From Candidatus Nitrotoga sp. AM1P (lineage in GTDB: Bacteria; Pseudomonadota; Gammaproteobacteria; Burkholderiales; Gallionellaceae): a DNA stretch of 64,000 nucleotides. Below the pieces are notes generated by a model. It was not told the origin of the DNA. It did no database searches and saw nothing but the letters and a program-made list of their open reading frames with translations. Shown here in pieces: positions 7,142 to 17,800 of this stretch (position 1 is its first letter; every line of letters starts with the position of its first letter). The position numbers and the translations under genes were made by a program. The stretch spans positions 2,356,001 to 2,420,000 of the forward strand of contig NZ_AP019547.1 of the NCBI RefSeq assembly GCF_013168275.1, given 5' to 3'.

Positions 7142-9112
7142 TTATCCCTCTCGCAAGTGTTTTTTCGCCGCTGCTAGGGGTCTTGGTTGACCGAGCAGTA
7201 CCAGTACGTCACCGGCTTTCATTATCATATTGCCCGCAGGTTGATTGCCGCGCATGTTATGGCGGCGTACTGCATTTACTTCCACATTTAATTCGGCCAA
7301 ATTAATTTCATCAAGCGTCTTACCTACGGCGGAATCGCGTTCTCCCAGCAACACGCTATGGAAACGCGGCTGTAAGTTTTCCGTTGCTTCACCCACTATA
7401 TTCGCAGCAGTACGAAAGTAGGTGCTGAACATGCTATAGCGACGCGCCCGATTTTCCTGAAGGCGGCGGACGACGCGGTTGAGCGGCACGCCCGACATCA
7501 GTAGCGCTTGTGACGCCAGCATCACGCTGCCTTCTAGCACATCCGCCACAACTTCGGCTGCTCCAGCCTGTTTGAGCGTCTCGATATGGGTCTCGTCGGC
7601 ACTTCGAACCACCACCGGTAAGTCAGGGCGTAGTTCATTAACCAGATGTAAAATTTTGAGTGCGGAGTGAGTGTCGATGTAGGTGACAACCAAAGTTTTA
7701 GCGCGCATTAACCCGGCCGCCAAAAGCACTTCGCGTTTGGCGGCATCACCATACACCACGTTTTCACCCGCTGCTGCGGCCTCATGCACACGGTGTGAGT
7801 CGAGATCGAGCACGATAAATTGAACATTTTCCTGTTTCATAAAGCGCGCTAGCGACTGCCCACTCCGCCCGTAGCCACAAATAATGATGTTTGCATTGGC
7901 GGATATGCTCTGTACTGCAATCTGATGAATCTGCATGGCACGGCTCATCCATTCGGAGGGCGCAATGCGTCGCACAATAGCTTCGGTATGCTGGATTAGA
8001 AAAGGTGCGGCCAACATGGAGAGAAGCATGGTGTCTAGGATAATTTGTACTGCTGCGGGAGATAGCAGATTCACTCCGCCTGCCAGGGTTAATAGCACGA
8101 AGCCGAATTCACCAGCTTGCGCTAATCCCAAGCTACTACGAATCGCTACTCCCCAATCACCGGCAAACCTGCGCACCAATAATGCTACTACAGTAAATTT
8201 GATCAGCAGTAAGCACAGCAACATTAGAAGTACCCAGCCAATATTGACAAACATTTCGCCGAGATCCAGCATCATGCCTACAGTAACGAAAAACAGACCC
8301 ATAAGCACATCGCGGAACGGCTTGATGTCATCTTCAACTTGATAGCGGTATTCAGTTTCAGCAATTAAGACGCCGGCCACAAATGCTCCCAGTGCCATCG
8401 ATAGCCCAACTAGTTCAGTGAAATAGGCAAGGCCCAGCGTGATAAAAAGTACGTTGAGCATGAACAACTCGGAAGATTTTTGCCGTGCCACGACATGAAA
8501 CCAAGATCGCATTACGCGTTGACCGAATAGCAGCAGCACAGCTAGAACTAATGCGGCTTTAATCAGTGCAAGCGAAAGAGTGAATGGCAGGTCGCCTGGT
8601 GGACTTGCCAAAGCCGGAATGATGATGAGCAGCGGCACTACAGCTAAATCCTGAAATAGCAATACGCCGATTATTTGCTGGCCGTGCGGTGCACTCATCG
8701 CGGCGCGCTCGACCAGCATCTTGCTTACAATAGCAGTGGATGACATCGCCAGCACACAGCCCATAGCTAAACTTGCACGCCAATCAAATCCTGCCAGCCA
8801 CCCAGCTGTCATAATCAACAAAAGAGTTACCACCACCTGCGCACCACCCAAGCCGAATACCGTGCGTTTCATTTTGTGGAGACGCGCCAGGCTGAATTCA
8901 AGGCCGATGCTGAACATCAGGAATACCAAGCCGAACTCTGCCAGATGATGAGTGCCTGGTGTATCAGGTATCCAACCCAGCGCATGCGGACCGATCAGAA
9001 TGCCCACGGTCAGGTAGCCTAGTACTACTGGCAAATGCAATACACGGCATGCCACCACCACACCTACGGCAACGGTAAGCAAAATTAGAACGAGTTGTAG
9101 CGAATTGGTCAT
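7142..9112 (-). CDS. Kef/CPA2-type K+/H+ antiporter with TrkA domains
   Basis: This inner-membrane cation:proton antiporter of the monovalent CPA2 family resembles KefB, KefC and YbaL. Residues about 1-385 form a dense series of transmembrane helices (LPVVLGYLTVGILIGPHALG, MFSIGLEFSLARL and LGAFVAGVLIAET are characteristic). From about residue 405 there is a TrkA-N/RCK domain with the nucleotide-binding GYGRSG motif, then a TrkA-C domain (about 560-656) ending in GDVLVLLGQPRPL. The ATG at 9112 opens with MTNSLQLVLILL and is chosen over a TTG 20 codons upstream. Neither has a strong ribosome binding site. Potassium efflux gated by nucleotide or glutathione adducts is known for relatives. The ion and ligand here are inference. 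Confidence 0.9.
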   Translation of the reverse strand: MTNSLQLVLILLTVAVGVVVACRVLHLPVVLGYLTVGILIGPHALGWIPDTPGTHHLAEFGLVFLMFSIGLEFSLARLHKMKRTVFGLGGAQVVVTLLLIMTAGWLAGFDWRASLAMGCVLAMSSTAIVSKMLVERAAMSAPHGQQIIGVLLFQDLAVVPLLIIIPALASPPGDLPFTLSLALIKAALVLAVLLLFGQRVMRSWFHVVARQKSSELFMLNVLFITLGLAYFTELVGLSMALGAFVAGVLIAETEYRYQVEDDIKPFRDVLMGLFFVTVGMMLDLGEMFVNIGWVLLMLLCLLLIKFTVVALLVRRFAGDWGVAIRSSLGLAQAGEFGFVLLTLAGGVNLLSPAAVQIILDTMLLSMLAAPFLIQHTEAIVRRIAPSEWMSRAMQIHQIAVQSISANANIIICGYGRSGQSLARFMKQENVQFIVLDLDSHRVHEAAAAGENVVYGDAAKREVLLAAGLMRAKTLVVTYIDTHSALKILHLVNELRPDLPVVVRSADETHIETLKQAGAAEVVADVLEGSVMLASQALLMSGVPLNRVVRRLQENRARRYSMFSTYFRTAANIVGEATENLQPRFHSVLLGERDSAVGKTLDEINLAELNVEVNAVRRHNMRGNQPAGNMIMKAGDVLVLLGQPRPLAAAKKHLREG

Positions 9113-9172
9113 GTGCGTGTCACATAAATGAGCTGGTTCATCATTGGCGCTACCACACTCGAACGTAGGCAA

Positions 9173-9489
9173 TACAGGAGATTGCCAAGTACATATTAAG
9201 ACCTTTTATAACCGGCAGCGGAAATAGAACCGCTCTGGTTACGTGTCACCCACTACTTTTGCACAGTGATATTTATGAAATAGCTCGTTGTTCAACCCGT
9301 AGATTCTGCTATTGCTAACGATTTCAATGAATCATCGTGGGATTGCTCGTAGAAGATCAGTTATCGGTAAGTGTTCCAGTTGTATATAGTTGAACAGATT
9401 TATCGGTCGAACTATTTATTCCTCGCAATGATGTAATTTTACCAGACCGATAATGATGATGGGGGTTTGCAGCAACCTGCTAAGTACTT
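9173..9489. other. Intergenic region before the tRNA-tuf cluster
   Basis: No gene is visible. This AT-leaning stretch separates the divergent antiporter gene from the tRNA/translation super-cluster, and its right end leads into a strong promoter. Confidence 0.5.
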
Positions 9490-9518
9490 TTGACAAAGAG
9501 AGCAAGAATATGGATAAT
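9490..9518 (+). promoter_or_regulatory. Strong sigma-70 promoter for the tRNA-tuf cluster
   Basis: TTGACA at 9490-9495, a 17-nt spacer and GATAAT at 9513-9518 form a near-consensus promoter. The tRNA-Tyr gene starts 14 nt after the -10 box. It probably drives the three tRNAs and tuf, and may read through into tRNA-Trp, secE and nusG. Confidence 0.8.
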
Positions 9519-9532
9519 CATGGGTTCGGTTT

Positions 9533-9617
9533 GGAGGGATTCCCGAGCGGTTAAAGGGATCAGACTGTAAATCTGACGGCTCTGCCTTCGAAGGTTCGAA
9601 TCCTTCTCCCTCCACCA
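9533..9617 (+). tRNA. tRNA-Tyr (anticodon GTA)
   Basis: The acceptor stem GGAGGGA/TCCCTCC closes the molecule. GTA lies at 9567-9569 in a proper anticodon loop. There is a long variable arm as expected for a class II tRNA-Tyr, a GGTTCGAATCC T-arm, and an encoded CCA at 9615-9617. Confidence 0.97.
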
Positions 9618-9720
9618 GATTTTTGTTTATAAAGATTATTTTAAGGTTTAGCAGTTAAATTTGACTAGGCTGGATGGTGCGGTTATTGCTTGGTTGCATG
9701 TCATTTTGGCGGCGAAGCGT

Positions 9721-9794
9721 GCGGGTGTAGCTCAATGGTAGAGCAGAAGTTTTCCAAACTTACGACGAGGGTTCGATTCCCTTCACCCGCTCCA
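9721..9794 (+). tRNA. tRNA-Gly (anticodon TCC)
   Basis: The acceptor stem GCGGGTG/CACCCGC, the TCC anticodon at 9753-9755, the GGTTCGATTCC T-arm and an encoded CCA give a complete 74-nt tRNA. Confidence 0.97.
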
Positions 9795-9804
9795 GTTTAA
9801 GTTA

Positions 9805-9879
9805 GCCCATGTGGCTCAGTGGCAGAGCACTCCCTTGGTAAGGGAGAGGTCGCGGGTCCGATTCCCGCCATGGGCACCA
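9805..9879 (+). tRNA. tRNA-Thr (anticodon GGT)
   Basis: The acceptor stem GCCCATG/CATGGGC, the GGT anticodon at 9837-9839, the GGTCCGATTCC T-arm and an encoded CCA give a 75-nt tRNA. It lies 50 nt upstream of tuf, the usual tRNA-tuf arrangement. Confidence 0.97.
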
Positions 9880-9929
9880 ATGGATTTATTGAGATTCTTT
9901 TGTTAATTCGGTGTTGATGAGGAAAAATC

Positions 9930-11120
9930 ATGGCAAAGAGTAAATTTGAGCGAACCAAGCCGCACATTAATGTAGGCACGATTGGTCATGTTGATCACGG
10001 CAAAACCACCCTGACTGCAGCGATTACCACCGTGCTGTCCAAGAAGTTTGGTGGCGAGGCTAAGGGATATGACCAGATTGACGCAGCGCCGGAAGAAAAG
10101 GCGCGCGGCATCACCATTAACACCGCTCACGTTGAATATGAAACGTCTGGCCGCCACTACGCCCACGTAGACTGTCCGGGCCATGCAGATTACATTAAAA
10201 ACATGATTACCGGTGCTGCGCAGATGGACGGTGCTATCCTGGTAGTGTCTGCCGCCGATGGTCCTATGCCGCAAACGCGGGAGCACATCCTGTTGGCGCG
10301 TCAAGTGGGTGTGCCCTACATCATCGTCTACATGAATAAAGCCGACATGGTGGATGACCCCGAGCTGCTCGAGCTGGTTGAAATGGAGGTGCGTGAACTT
10401 CTGACCAAATACGACTTCCCGGGTGATGATACCCCGATCATTATTGGTAGTGCGCTTAAAGCTTTACAAGGTGACCAGTCCGAAATTGGCGAGCCCTCCA
10501 TCTTTCGTTTGGCCGAGGCGCTGGACGCCTACATACCTCAGCCTATGCGCGTCATGGATGGCACCTTCCTGATGCCCGTTGAAGATGTTTTCTCCATCTC
10601 CGGTCGAGGTACCGTGGTAACGGGCCGGGTGGAGCGTGGCGTCGTCAAGGTGGGTGAGGAAATTGAAATTATCGGCCTCAAGCCCACGATTAAAACCATC
10701 TGCACCGGCGTGGAAATGTTCCGCAAGCTACTTGACCAAGGTCAGGCTGGCGATAACGTGGGTATATTGTTGCGTGGCACCAAGCGTGAAGAAGTCGAAC
10801 GTGGTCAAGTTCTGGCTAAGCCGGGTTCTATCACTCCGCATACCAAGTTTTCAGCTGAGATTTACGTTCTCAGCAAAGATGAGGGGGGTCGTCACACTCC
10901 GTTTTTCCAAGGTTACCGTCCGCAATTCTATTTTAGAACTACCGACGTAACGGGTGCGGTTGAGCTGCCGGCTGGCACTGAAATGGTAATGCCGGGAGAC
11001 AACGTGTCGGTGACGGTGAGCTTGATAGCCCCGATCGCAATGGAAGAGGGTCTGCGTTTCGCGATACGCGAAGGCGGTCGCACCGTCGGTGCCGGTGTGG
11101 TGGCTAAGGTGATCGAGTAG
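9930..11120 (+). CDS. tuf: Elongation factor Tu, copy 1
   Basis: EF-Tu is a GTPase that carries aminoacyl-tRNA to the ribosome. The 396-aa protein has the G1 motif GHVDHGKT near residues 19-26, DCPGH (G3) and NKAD (G4). Two beta-barrel domains follow ([18 protein letters not shown] starts domain 2; [12 protein letters not shown] lies in domain 3). It is preceded by a GAGGA ribosome binding site and follows three tRNA genes. Its protein is identical to the second copy at 26447. At DNA level I see only three synonymous differences, all in the first 150 nt, plus a TAG rather than TAA stop. The two 5' regions are unrelated, which points to gene conversion limited to the coding region. Confidence 0.99.
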   Translation: MAKSKFERTKPHINVGTIGHVDHGKTTLTAAITTVLSKKFGGEAKGYDQIDAAPEEKARGITINTAHVEYETSGRHYAHVDCPGHADYIKNMITGAAQMDGAILVVSAADGPMPQTREHILLARQVGVPYIIVYMNKADMVDDPELLELVEMEVRELLTKYDFPGDDTPIIIGSALKALQGDQSEIGEPSIFRLAEALDAYIPQPMRVMDGTFLMPVEDVFSISGRGTVVTGRVERGVVKVGEEIEIIGLKPTIKTICTGVEMFRKLLDQGQAGDNVGILLRGTKREEVERGQVLAKPGSITPHTKFSAEIYVLSKDEGGRHTPFFQGYRPQFYFRTTDVTGAVELPAGTEMVMPGDNVSVTVSLIAPIAMEEGLRFAIREGGRTVGAGVVAKVIE

Positions 11121-11185
11121 TCTTGGCAAAGAGGGCTTTAGATGGCGGACTTTTCCTTGTTGGTTTGCTTTCCATTTAAAAAATT

Positions 11186-11261
11186 AGGCCAGTAGCTCAA
11201 TTGGTAGAGTATCGGTCTCCAAAACCGAGGGTTGGGGGTTCGAAACCCTCCTGGCCTGCCA
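11186..11261 (+). tRNA. tRNA-Trp (anticodon CCA)
   Basis: The acceptor stem AGGCCAG/CTGGCCT, the CCA anticodon at 11219-11221, the GGTTCGAAACC T-arm and an encoded CCA give a 76-nt tRNA between tuf and secE. This is the standard proteobacterial order. Confidence 0.97.
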
Positions 11262-11294
11262 GTTAAATCATCAGAAAAGACGGGCAGATTGCGC

Positions 11295-11639
11295 ATGGCG
11301 GATAAAATTAAATTAGTTGTCGCGTTCATGTTCGTTGCGGCGGGCATTGCGGGGTTTTATGCTTTGCATGAAAACGCTGCAGTGGTCAAGCTTGCAGCAA
11401 TATTGTTTGGGTTTTTGTTGGCTGCTGCTGTGGTTTGGACGACCGAGCCGGGTAAGCGTCTATTTGCGTTTGGTGCAGAATCTGTAGCGGAAGCCAAGCG
11501 CGTGGTATGGCCGTCGCGTAAGGAAACAGTGCAGACTACAGGGGTGGTGCTCCTTTTTGCGATTGTAATGGCACTATTTTTGTGGGCAGTTGATACCAGT
11601 TTGTTGTTGGTGGTTAATAAATTAATGGGGCGTGAATAA
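11295..11639 (+). CDS. secE: Preprotein translocase subunit SecE
   Basis: SecE is the small essential clamp subunit of the SecYEG channel. The 114-aa protein has two N-terminal transmembrane segments (about residues 5-22 and 30-48) and the conserved cytoplasmic hinge [16 protein letters not shown] before a final transmembrane helix, as in E. coli-type SecE. ATG 11295 is chosen because the longer reading frame would run back into tRNA-Trp. Its stop codon overlaps the nusG start by one base (TAATG), which suggests translational coupling. Confidence 0.95.
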   Translation: MADKIKLVVAFMFVAAGIAGFYALHENAAVVKLAAILFGFLLAAAVVWTTEPGKRLFAFGAESVAEAKRVVWPSRKETVQTTGVVLLFAIVMALFLWAVDTSLLLVVNKLMGRE

Positions 11640-12172
11640 TGTCCAAGCGTTGGTATGTGGTTCATACGTATTCTCAGTTTGAGAAATTCGTGCAGCGCGC
11701 ATTGCCGGAGCGTATTCAACGCGCGGGTTTGGAGGGTCAGTTCGGTCAGATTCTGGTGCCGGTGGAAGAGGTTGTGGAGTTGAAGTCGGGCCAGAAAAGT
11801 ATCAGCGAGCGTAAATTTTTCCCGGGCTATGTACTGGTTGAGATGGAAATGACCGACGAAAGTTGGCATCTCGTTAAAAGTACACCCAAGGTTACTGGAT
11901 TTTTGGGTGGCTCGGCAATGAAGCCTACTCCCATTAGCGAAAAAGAAGTGCAAAATATAATACACCAGATGCAAACCGGGGTGGAAAAGCCGAGACCAAA
12001 AGTGCTATTTGAAGTGGGTGAGGCGGTGCGTGTCAAGGATGGTCCATTCACTGATTTCCACGGTATGGTGGAAAACGTCAATTATGATAAGAATAAGTTG
12101 CGGGTGGCGGTGACCATTTTTGGTCGCTCAACACCTGTGGAGCTGGATTTCGGTCAAGTCGAGAAAGCTTAG
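11639..12172 (+). CDS. nusG: Transcription termination/antitermination protein NusG
   Basis: NusG binds RNA polymerase and links it to Rho or the ribosome. The 177-aa length is standard. The NGN domain begins [20 protein letters not shown] and contains [12 protein letters not shown]. The C-terminal KOW domain holds [20 protein letters not shown] and ends in [11 protein letters not shown]. It is coupled to secE by a one-base overlap. Confidence 0.98.
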   Translation: MSKRWYVVHTYSQFEKFVQRALPERIQRAGLEGQFGQILVPVEEVVELKSGQKSISERKFFPGYVLVEMEMTDESWHLVKSTPKVTGFLGGSAMKPTPISEKEVQNIIHQMQTGVEKPRPKVLFEVGEAVRVKDGPFTDFHGMVENVNYDKNKLRVAVTIFGRSTPVELDFGQVEKA

Positions 12173-12193
12173 AGCGGGGGGTTAAGGATGAAT

Positions 12194-12232
12194 GAAGAAG
12201 AGAAAGCCGATTACGGGCACTCTTCTTTTTTC
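12194..12232 (+). terminator. Hairpin with T-run between nusG and rplK, possible attenuator
   Basis: AAGAAGAG (12195-12202) pairs with CTCTTCTT (12220-12227), and the second arm runs into further T residues. A shorter GCC/GGC pairing sits inside the loop. It may partly separate secE-nusG from the rplK transcript. The long loop makes strong termination uncertain. Confidence 0.4.
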
Positions 12233-12294
12233 TCCTTTCTGTATTAATCGGGGAGAGCGCAATAGCGTTCGCTTGAACCCATAAGGAGAGCGTT

Positions 12295-12726
12295 ATGGCG
12301 AAGAAAATTATAGGTTTTATCAAGTTGCAAGTTCCTGCCGGCAAGGCAAATCCTAGTCCACCTATCGGTCCGGCGCTGGGTCAGCGTGGGTTAAATATCA
12401 TGGAGTTCTGCAAAGCGTTTAATGCACAGACTCAGGGCGTGGAACCGGGTTTGCCAATTCCGGTCGTGATTACAGCTTTTGCAGACAAGAGTTTCACTTT
12501 CATTATGAAAACTCCGCCTGCGACCATTCTGATTAAGAAGGCAGCTGGTTTGCAGAAGGGTAGTCCCAAGTCACTCACAGAAAAGGTTGGTAAGCTCACC
12601 CGTAAGCAGGCAGAAGAAATTGCAGCAACCAAGATGCCCGATCTGACCGCTACCGACATGGATGCGGCGGTGCGTACTATTGCTGGTAGCGCGCGCAGTA
12701 TGGGTATTGTTGTGGAGGGCGTATAA
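12295..12726 (+). CDS. rplK: 50S ribosomal protein L11
   Basis: L11 forms the GTPase-associated region with 23S rRNA and is needed for RelA activation. The 143-aa protein begins [20 protein letters not shown] and contains the proline-rich hinge [19 protein letters not shown]. The rRNA-binding C-terminal domain ends [21 protein letters not shown] precedes the start. rplA follows after one base. Confidence 0.99.
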   Translation: MAKKIIGFIKLQVPAGKANPSPPIGPALGQRGLNIMEFCKAFNAQTQGVEPGLPIPVVITAFADKSFTFIMKTPPATILIKKAAGLQKGSPKSLTEKVGKLTRKQAEEIAATKMPDLTATDMDAAVRTIAGSARSMGIVVEGV

Positions 12727-12727
12727 C

Positions 12728-13423
12728 ATGGCACATATTTCTAAGCGTTATAAGGCATTGGTTGCCAAAGTTGATCGTAATAAGCTGTACGCTATGAATG
12801 AGGCACTGAGTTTGGCAAAAGAAACTGCTAAGGCCAAGTTCGATGAGTCTATCGACATCGCAATTAATTTGGGTATAGATGCACGCAAGTCCGATCAATT
12901 AGTGCGTGGCGCGGTGGTGTTACCCAAAGGAACTGGCAAGACTGTACGTATTGCTGTGTTCGCTCAAGGTGCCAAGGCTGAGGAAGCTAAGTTGGCTGGT
13001 GCGGATGTGGTGGGCTTTGAGGACTTGGCGGAAAGTATCAAGGCCGGCAATATGGATTTTGATGTGGTGATAGCCTCCCCTGATGCTATGCGTATTGTTG
13101 GCCAATTAGGTCAAATTCTGGGTCCCCGTGGCTTGATGCCTAATCCTAAAGTGGGTACGGTTTCCGTTGATGTGGCGGGTGCCGTTAGAAATGCTAAGGC
13201 TGGTCAGGTGCAGTACCGTACTGACAAGAATGGTGTTGTCCAGTGCACTATTGGGCGGGCTTCGTTTGAGCCTGAAGCGTTGCGTGAAAATTTATTGGCG
13301 TTGATTGATGCCTTAAACAAGGCTAGGCCAGCTGCCGCCAAGGGCGTGTACCTGAAGAAAATCTCTGTCTCCAGCACCATGGGTGTGGGTATTCGCATTG
13401 AGCAGGCCAGTTTGGCAGGATAG
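12728..13423 (+). CDS. rplA: 50S ribosomal protein L1
   Basis: L1 forms the mobile stalk at the E site and represses its own mRNA in many bacteria. The 231-aa protein begins [17 protein letters not shown] and contains [15 protein letters not shown] and [16 protein letters not shown], both family signatures. ATG 12728 lies one base after the rplK stop, so the two are surely co-translated. An upstream in-frame start inside rplK does not match the family N-terminus. Confidence 0.98.
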   Translation: MAHISKRYKALVAKVDRNKLYAMNEALSLAKETAKAKFDESIDIAINLGIDARKSDQLVRGAVVLPKGTGKTVRIAVFAQGAKAEEAKLAGADVVGFEDLAESIKAGNMDFDVVIASPDAMRIVGQLGQILGPRGLMPNPKVGTVSVDVAGAVRNAKAGQVQYRTDKNGVVQCTIGRASFEPEALRENLLALIDALNKARPAAAKGVYLKKISVSSTMGVGIRIEQASLAG

Positions 13424-13513
13424 TTCTTTTTGTTTCTGGCCATAAGTTATGAAAATATGGTGGTTGTCTTTTCGGCAATCGAAAGTTAGGGAGTGGCGCA
13501 ATTACAAATTGTG

Positions 13514-13541
13514 CGACATGATTGGTTAGTTTGTCATGTCG
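13514..13541 (+). promoter_or_regulatory. Perfect 8-bp hairpin between rplA and rplJ
   Basis: CGACATGA (13514-13521) pairs perfectly with TCATGTCG (13534-13541) over a 12-nt loop. A smaller hairpin (CGCAATT/AATTGTG with one G-U pair) lies just before it. Only three T residues follow, so it is more likely an RNA processing or attenuation structure than a full terminator. Confidence 0.4.
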
Positions 13542-13586
13542 TTTACAGGCTTTGAACTGCTGGTTTATTGGCAGATTGTCAAAGAT

Positions 13587-13788
13587 CGTAGGTACCCATT
13601 AGGGTTTAATTAAAGGGGCGTTGTATGGCGGCAACAAGATCAAGGTTTCCGCTTCCTGTTCTCTGATACCTACGTAGATGGTGTGCCCGCGAGCAGGAGT
13701 AATATTATTTCCCCGGCTTAAGGACGCAGTTGTTAACAATGGATCGCTGGGCCTCGGTTTGGTGTTCCAATTGAAGATGGAGAATGAT
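13587..13788 (+). promoter_or_regulatory. Ribosomal L10 leader of rplJL
   Basis: The mRNA leader in front of rplJ binds L10(L12) and represses rplJL translation in proteobacteria. Here CGTAGGTA (13587-13594) can pair with TACCTACG (13667-13674), 8 perfect bp over a long loop. The following TAGATGGTG is the conserved kink-type segment I associate with L10 leaders. The position, within 200 nt upstream of rplJ, fits. The exact bounds are approximate. Confidence 0.65.
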
Positions 13789-14292
13789 TTGGGTCTTAAT
13801 CTGCAAGAAAAACAAGCAATAGTAGCTGAAGTTAACGAACAGGTGACGCAGGCTCAGGCTATTGTTTTGGCAGAGTACCGTGGCATTGCAGTCAGCGACA
13901 TTACCAAGTTGCGTGCCACCGCGCGTAAGTCTGGAGTGTACTTTCGCGTGTTAAAAAACACATTGGCGCGTCGTGCTGTACAGGGCACTCCGTTTGAGGC
14001 TTTGGCGGAAAAAATGGTTGGCCCGCTAATCTATAGTATTAGCGCTGATCCCGTCGCGGCAGCGAAAATAGTGCATGAATTTGCCAAAACAAACGGCAAA
14101 TTGGTAATCAAGGCAGGCGCAATGGTTGGTTCTTTGATGTCTGCGGAGCAGGTCGCTGTGCTGGCTGCTATCCCGAGCCGAGATGAGTTGATCGCACGTT
14201 TGATGGCGACCATGAATGCTGCAACCAGCACTTTTGTACGTGGCTTGGCTGCTATCCGCGATAAGAAGGAAGCCGAAACGGCTGCCGCTTAA
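13789..14292 (+). CDS. rplJ: 50S ribosomal protein L10
   Basis: L10 is the base of the L7/L12 stalk. The core ([47 protein letters not shown]) is typical. I place the start at TTG 13789 for two reasons: GGAG lies six nt upstream, and the resulting protein (167 aa, beginning M-G-L-N-L-Q-E-K) matches the usual L10 N-terminus and length. ATG 13777, in frame four codons upstream, has no usable ribosome binding site. A longer frame to 13678 would run through the L10 leader. Weak TTG initiation fits a feedback-controlled gene. Confidence 0.93.
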   Translation: MGLNLQEKQAIVAEVNEQVTQAQAIVLAEYRGIAVSDITKLRATARKSGVYFRVLKNTLARRAVQGTPFEALAEKMVGPLIYSISADPVAAAKIVHEFAKTNGKLVIKAGAMVGSLMSAEQVAVLAAIPSRDELIARLMATMNAATSTFVRGLAAIRDKKEAETAAA

Positions 14293-14333
14293 CGCTCTTA
14301 TCAAATTTTTTGAATTAACATTAGGAGAGCAAT

Positions 14334-14705
14334 ATGGCTGTTAATAAGGCTGACATTCTGGACGCAATTGCACAAATGACCGTGTTGGAGTTGTCTGCAT
14401 TGATCAAGGAAATGGAAGAAAAGTTTGGCGTGTCCGCTGCTGCTGTGGCAGTTGCTGCGCCGGCTGCCGCCGCTGCTGCTGCCGCAGTTGAGCAAACTGA
14501 ATTTACTGTGATATTAAGCTCTGCGGGTGCCAGCAAGGTGAACGTGATCAAGGTGGTTCGCACGATTACCGGTCTTGGGCTGAAAGAGGCTAAGGACTTG
14601 GTGGACGGTGCACCGAAGGCAGTGAAAGAGGGTGTGAATAAAGCTGACGCTGACGCTATCTTGAAGCAATTGATCGAGGCTGGTGCAACTGCTGAAATCA
14701 AGTAA
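14334..14705 (+). CDS. rplL: 50S ribosomal protein L7/L12
   Basis: L7/L12 is the multi-copy stalk protein that recruits translation GTPases. The 123-aa protein has an N-terminal dimerisation domain ([20 protein letters not shown]), an alanine-rich flexible hinge around residues 38-55, and a C-terminal domain with [12 protein letters not shown] [28 protein letters not shown] precedes the ATG. It lies 41 nt after rplJ. Confidence 0.99.
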   Translation: MAVNKADILDAIAQMTVLELSALIKEMEEKFGVSAAAVAVAAPAAAAAAAAVEQTEFTVILSSAGASKVNVIKVVRTITGLGLKEAKDLVDGAPKAVKEGVNKADADAILKQLIEAGATAEIK

Positions 14706-14720
14706 TTGTTGTGCGCGTCG

Positions 14721-14750
14721 AAAGGCTGACGGATGCCCGCCAGCCTTTTG
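14721..14750 (+). terminator. rplL-rpoB attenuator hairpin
   Basis: AAAGGCTG (14721-14728) pairs with CAGCCTTT (14741-14748) with an inner CGG/CCG pairing, followed by a short T-containing stretch. It stands at the site of the known partial terminator that lowers rpoB transcription relative to rplL in enterobacteria. The comparison of function is inference. Confidence 0.6.
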
Positions 14751-14828
14751 CCGTTTTAAGAAGATAACGGACAGCAAGCTACAAAACGTTTTTTGTTCAT
14801 TGTCTTTTCCCTCGGTCGTGGAGATATC

Positions 14829-17800
14829 ATGAGTTATTCTTTTACTGAAAAAAAACGTATTCGTAAAAGTTTTGCGAAACGTATCGGTGCTTTGCCGATA
14901 CCATTTTTGCTGTCCACGCAATTAGAGTCTTACAGTGCTTTTCTTCAGGCTGACCAGTTGCCTGAGCAGCGCATCAACGATGGCTTGCAGGCAGCATTCC
15001 ATTCGATTTTTCCGATTGAGAGCCATAATAAATATGCGCGTCTTGACTTCGTTAGCTACAACTTGGGTATGCCGCCTTTTGATGTGAAGGAGTGTCAGCA
15101 ACGCGGTCTGACTTATGCTTCCCCAATACGTGCTCGTGTGCGCCTGACCTTATTCGATAAGGAGGTATCCAAACCGACCGTCGTGAAGGAAGTGAAAGAG
15201 CAAGAAGTATATATGGGTGAAATACCCCTTATGACCAATACTGGTTCATTCGTTATTAATGGCACTGAGCGTGTTATCGTGTCGCAATTGCATCGTTCAC
15301 CTGGCGTGTTCTTTGAACATGATCGCGGCAAGACGCATAGCTCTGGCAAACTGCTATTTTCTGCGCGCATTATTCCCTATCGCGGTTCGTGGTTGGATTT
15401 TGAGTTTGATGCTAAGGATTATGTCTATTTCCGTATAGATCGTCGTCGTAAAATGCCGGTCACTATTCTATTGAAATCATTGGGCTATACGCCTGAGCAG
15501 ATACTGGCGGCATTTTTTGAATTTGATACTTTTCACCTTGGAAAAAAAGGCATCCAGTTTGAGGTGGTGCCAGAACGGCTACGCGGTGAAGTAGCACGTT
15601 TTGATATTTTGGACAAAAGTGGCAAGGTGATCGTGGCCGGTGGCAAACGTATTACTGTGCGCCATATCCGTGAAATACAGGAAGCGGGTATTGATAAGTT
15701 GGCGGTAGGGGAAGACTTTTTATTCGAACGTGTGCTAGCACATAACGTGATAGATAAGGATAGTGGCGAAATCATCGCCAATGCCAACGACGAGATCACT
15801 GAAACACTGCTGGCCAAGTTGCACGCGGCTGGAGAGAAAAAAATCCGCACGCTATATACCAATAGTCTGGATCAAGGCGGCTATATTTCGCAGACTCTGC
15901 GTGCCGATGAGACTACTGACCAGTGGACAGCGCGAGTTGCTATCTATCGTATGATTCGTCCCGGCGAGCCGCCCACGGAGGACGCGGTGGAAAATCTATT
16001 TAACGGCCTGTTCTTTTCTGAAGAGCGATACAACTTATCGGTTGTAGGGCGTATGAAATTCAACCGTCGTATCGGGTTGGATGAGCTGACAGGCTCAGTC
16101 ACACTGTCTAATGAAGATATCGTGGCGGTAATCAAGATTATGGTTGAGTTGCGCAATGGTCGCGGTGAAATTGACGATATTGATCATCTCGGCAACCGGC
16201 GTGTGCGTGCTGTGGGTGAGTTGGCGGAAAATCAGTTTCGCACTGGGTTAGCGCGTGTTGAGCGTGCGGTGAAGGAACGTTTGGGTCAGGCCGAAGCGGA
16301 CAATCTGATGCCGCATGACTTGATTAATGCCAAACCAATTTCTGCGGCGGTTAAAGAGTTTTTCGGCTCTAGTCAATTGTCGCAATTCATGGATCAGACC
16401 AACCCCTTGTCCGAAGTGACGCACAAGCGCCGTATTTCCGCGCTTGGCCCTGGTGGATTGACTCGTGAACGTGCTGGCTTTGAGGTGCGTGATGTGCACC
16501 CGACACATTATGGCCGTTTGTGCCCGATTGAGACGCCAGAAGGCCCGAATATCGGTTTGATTAACTCGTTGGCGCTATATGCGCGCATCAATAACTATGG
16601 CTTCATCGAAACTCCCTATCGTCAGGTGGCTAAGGGTAAGGCGACTGATGAAGTTAAATACTTGTCCGCGATTGAGGAAGGCAGGTTTACTATTGCTCAG
16701 GCCAACGCTGAGTTAGACAGTAAAGGAAAGTTTACGAATGACGTGGTTTCATCCCGCCAGCACAACGAGTTTGTGCTGGCTTCGCCAGATCGCATTGAAT
16801 ATATGGATGTGGCACCTGCCCAAGTGGTGTCGGTGGCTGCGGCGTTGATACCTTTTTTGGAGCATGATGATGCAAATCGAGCTCTAATGGGTGCCAATAT
16901 GCAGCGTCAAGCTGTACCTTGTTTGCGTGCAGAGAAAGCGTTGGTTGGAACTGGGGTCGAGCGCACCGTAGCGGTGGATTCCGGTACCACAGTGCAGGCA
17001 TGGCGCGGTGGGCGAATAGATTATGTGGATGCAGGCCGTATTGTGGTGCGCGTTAATGACGATGAAACTACACACGGTGAAGTCGGTGTTGATATCTATA
17101 ATCTGACCAAGTACACCCGTTCCAATCAGAATACCAATATCAATCAGCGTCCACTGGTTAAGATGGGGGACGTAATTGCGCGTGACGACGTGATCGCCGA
17201 CGGTGCTTCCACTGATATGGGCGAGCTGGCTCTGGGCCAGAATATGCTGGTGGCATTCATGCCTTGGAATGGCTATAACTACGAGGACTCGATTCTGATT
17301 TCCGAGCGCGTGGTGGCGGAAGATCGCTTTACCTCTATCCATATTGAAGAGCTTACAGTGGTAGCGCGTGATACCAAGCTTGGCTCGGAAGAAATTACTC
17401 GTGACATTCCTAATCTGTCCGAGGGGCAAATGGCGCGTTTGGATGAATGCGGCATTGTGCATATTGGCGCGGAAGTTGGAGTGGGTGATGTGCTGGTTGG
17501 TAAAGTTACGCCGAAAGGTGAAACTCAGCTAACACCGGAGGAGAAGCTGCTGCGTGCTATTTTTGGCGAAAAAGCATCCGATGTTAAGGATACTAGTTTA
17601 CGCGTGCAGGCGGGTATTTCCGGAACAGTGATAGATGTACAGGTGTTTACGCGAGAAGGGCTGCAGCGTGATCAGCGTGCGCAACAGATTATTGACGATG
17701 AATTGAAGCGTTATAAAAAGGATTTGGCGGATCAAATGCGCATCGTTGAGGTCGATGTATTTACCCGTCTCGGTAAGTTGCTGTTAGGCAAGGTGGTTAA

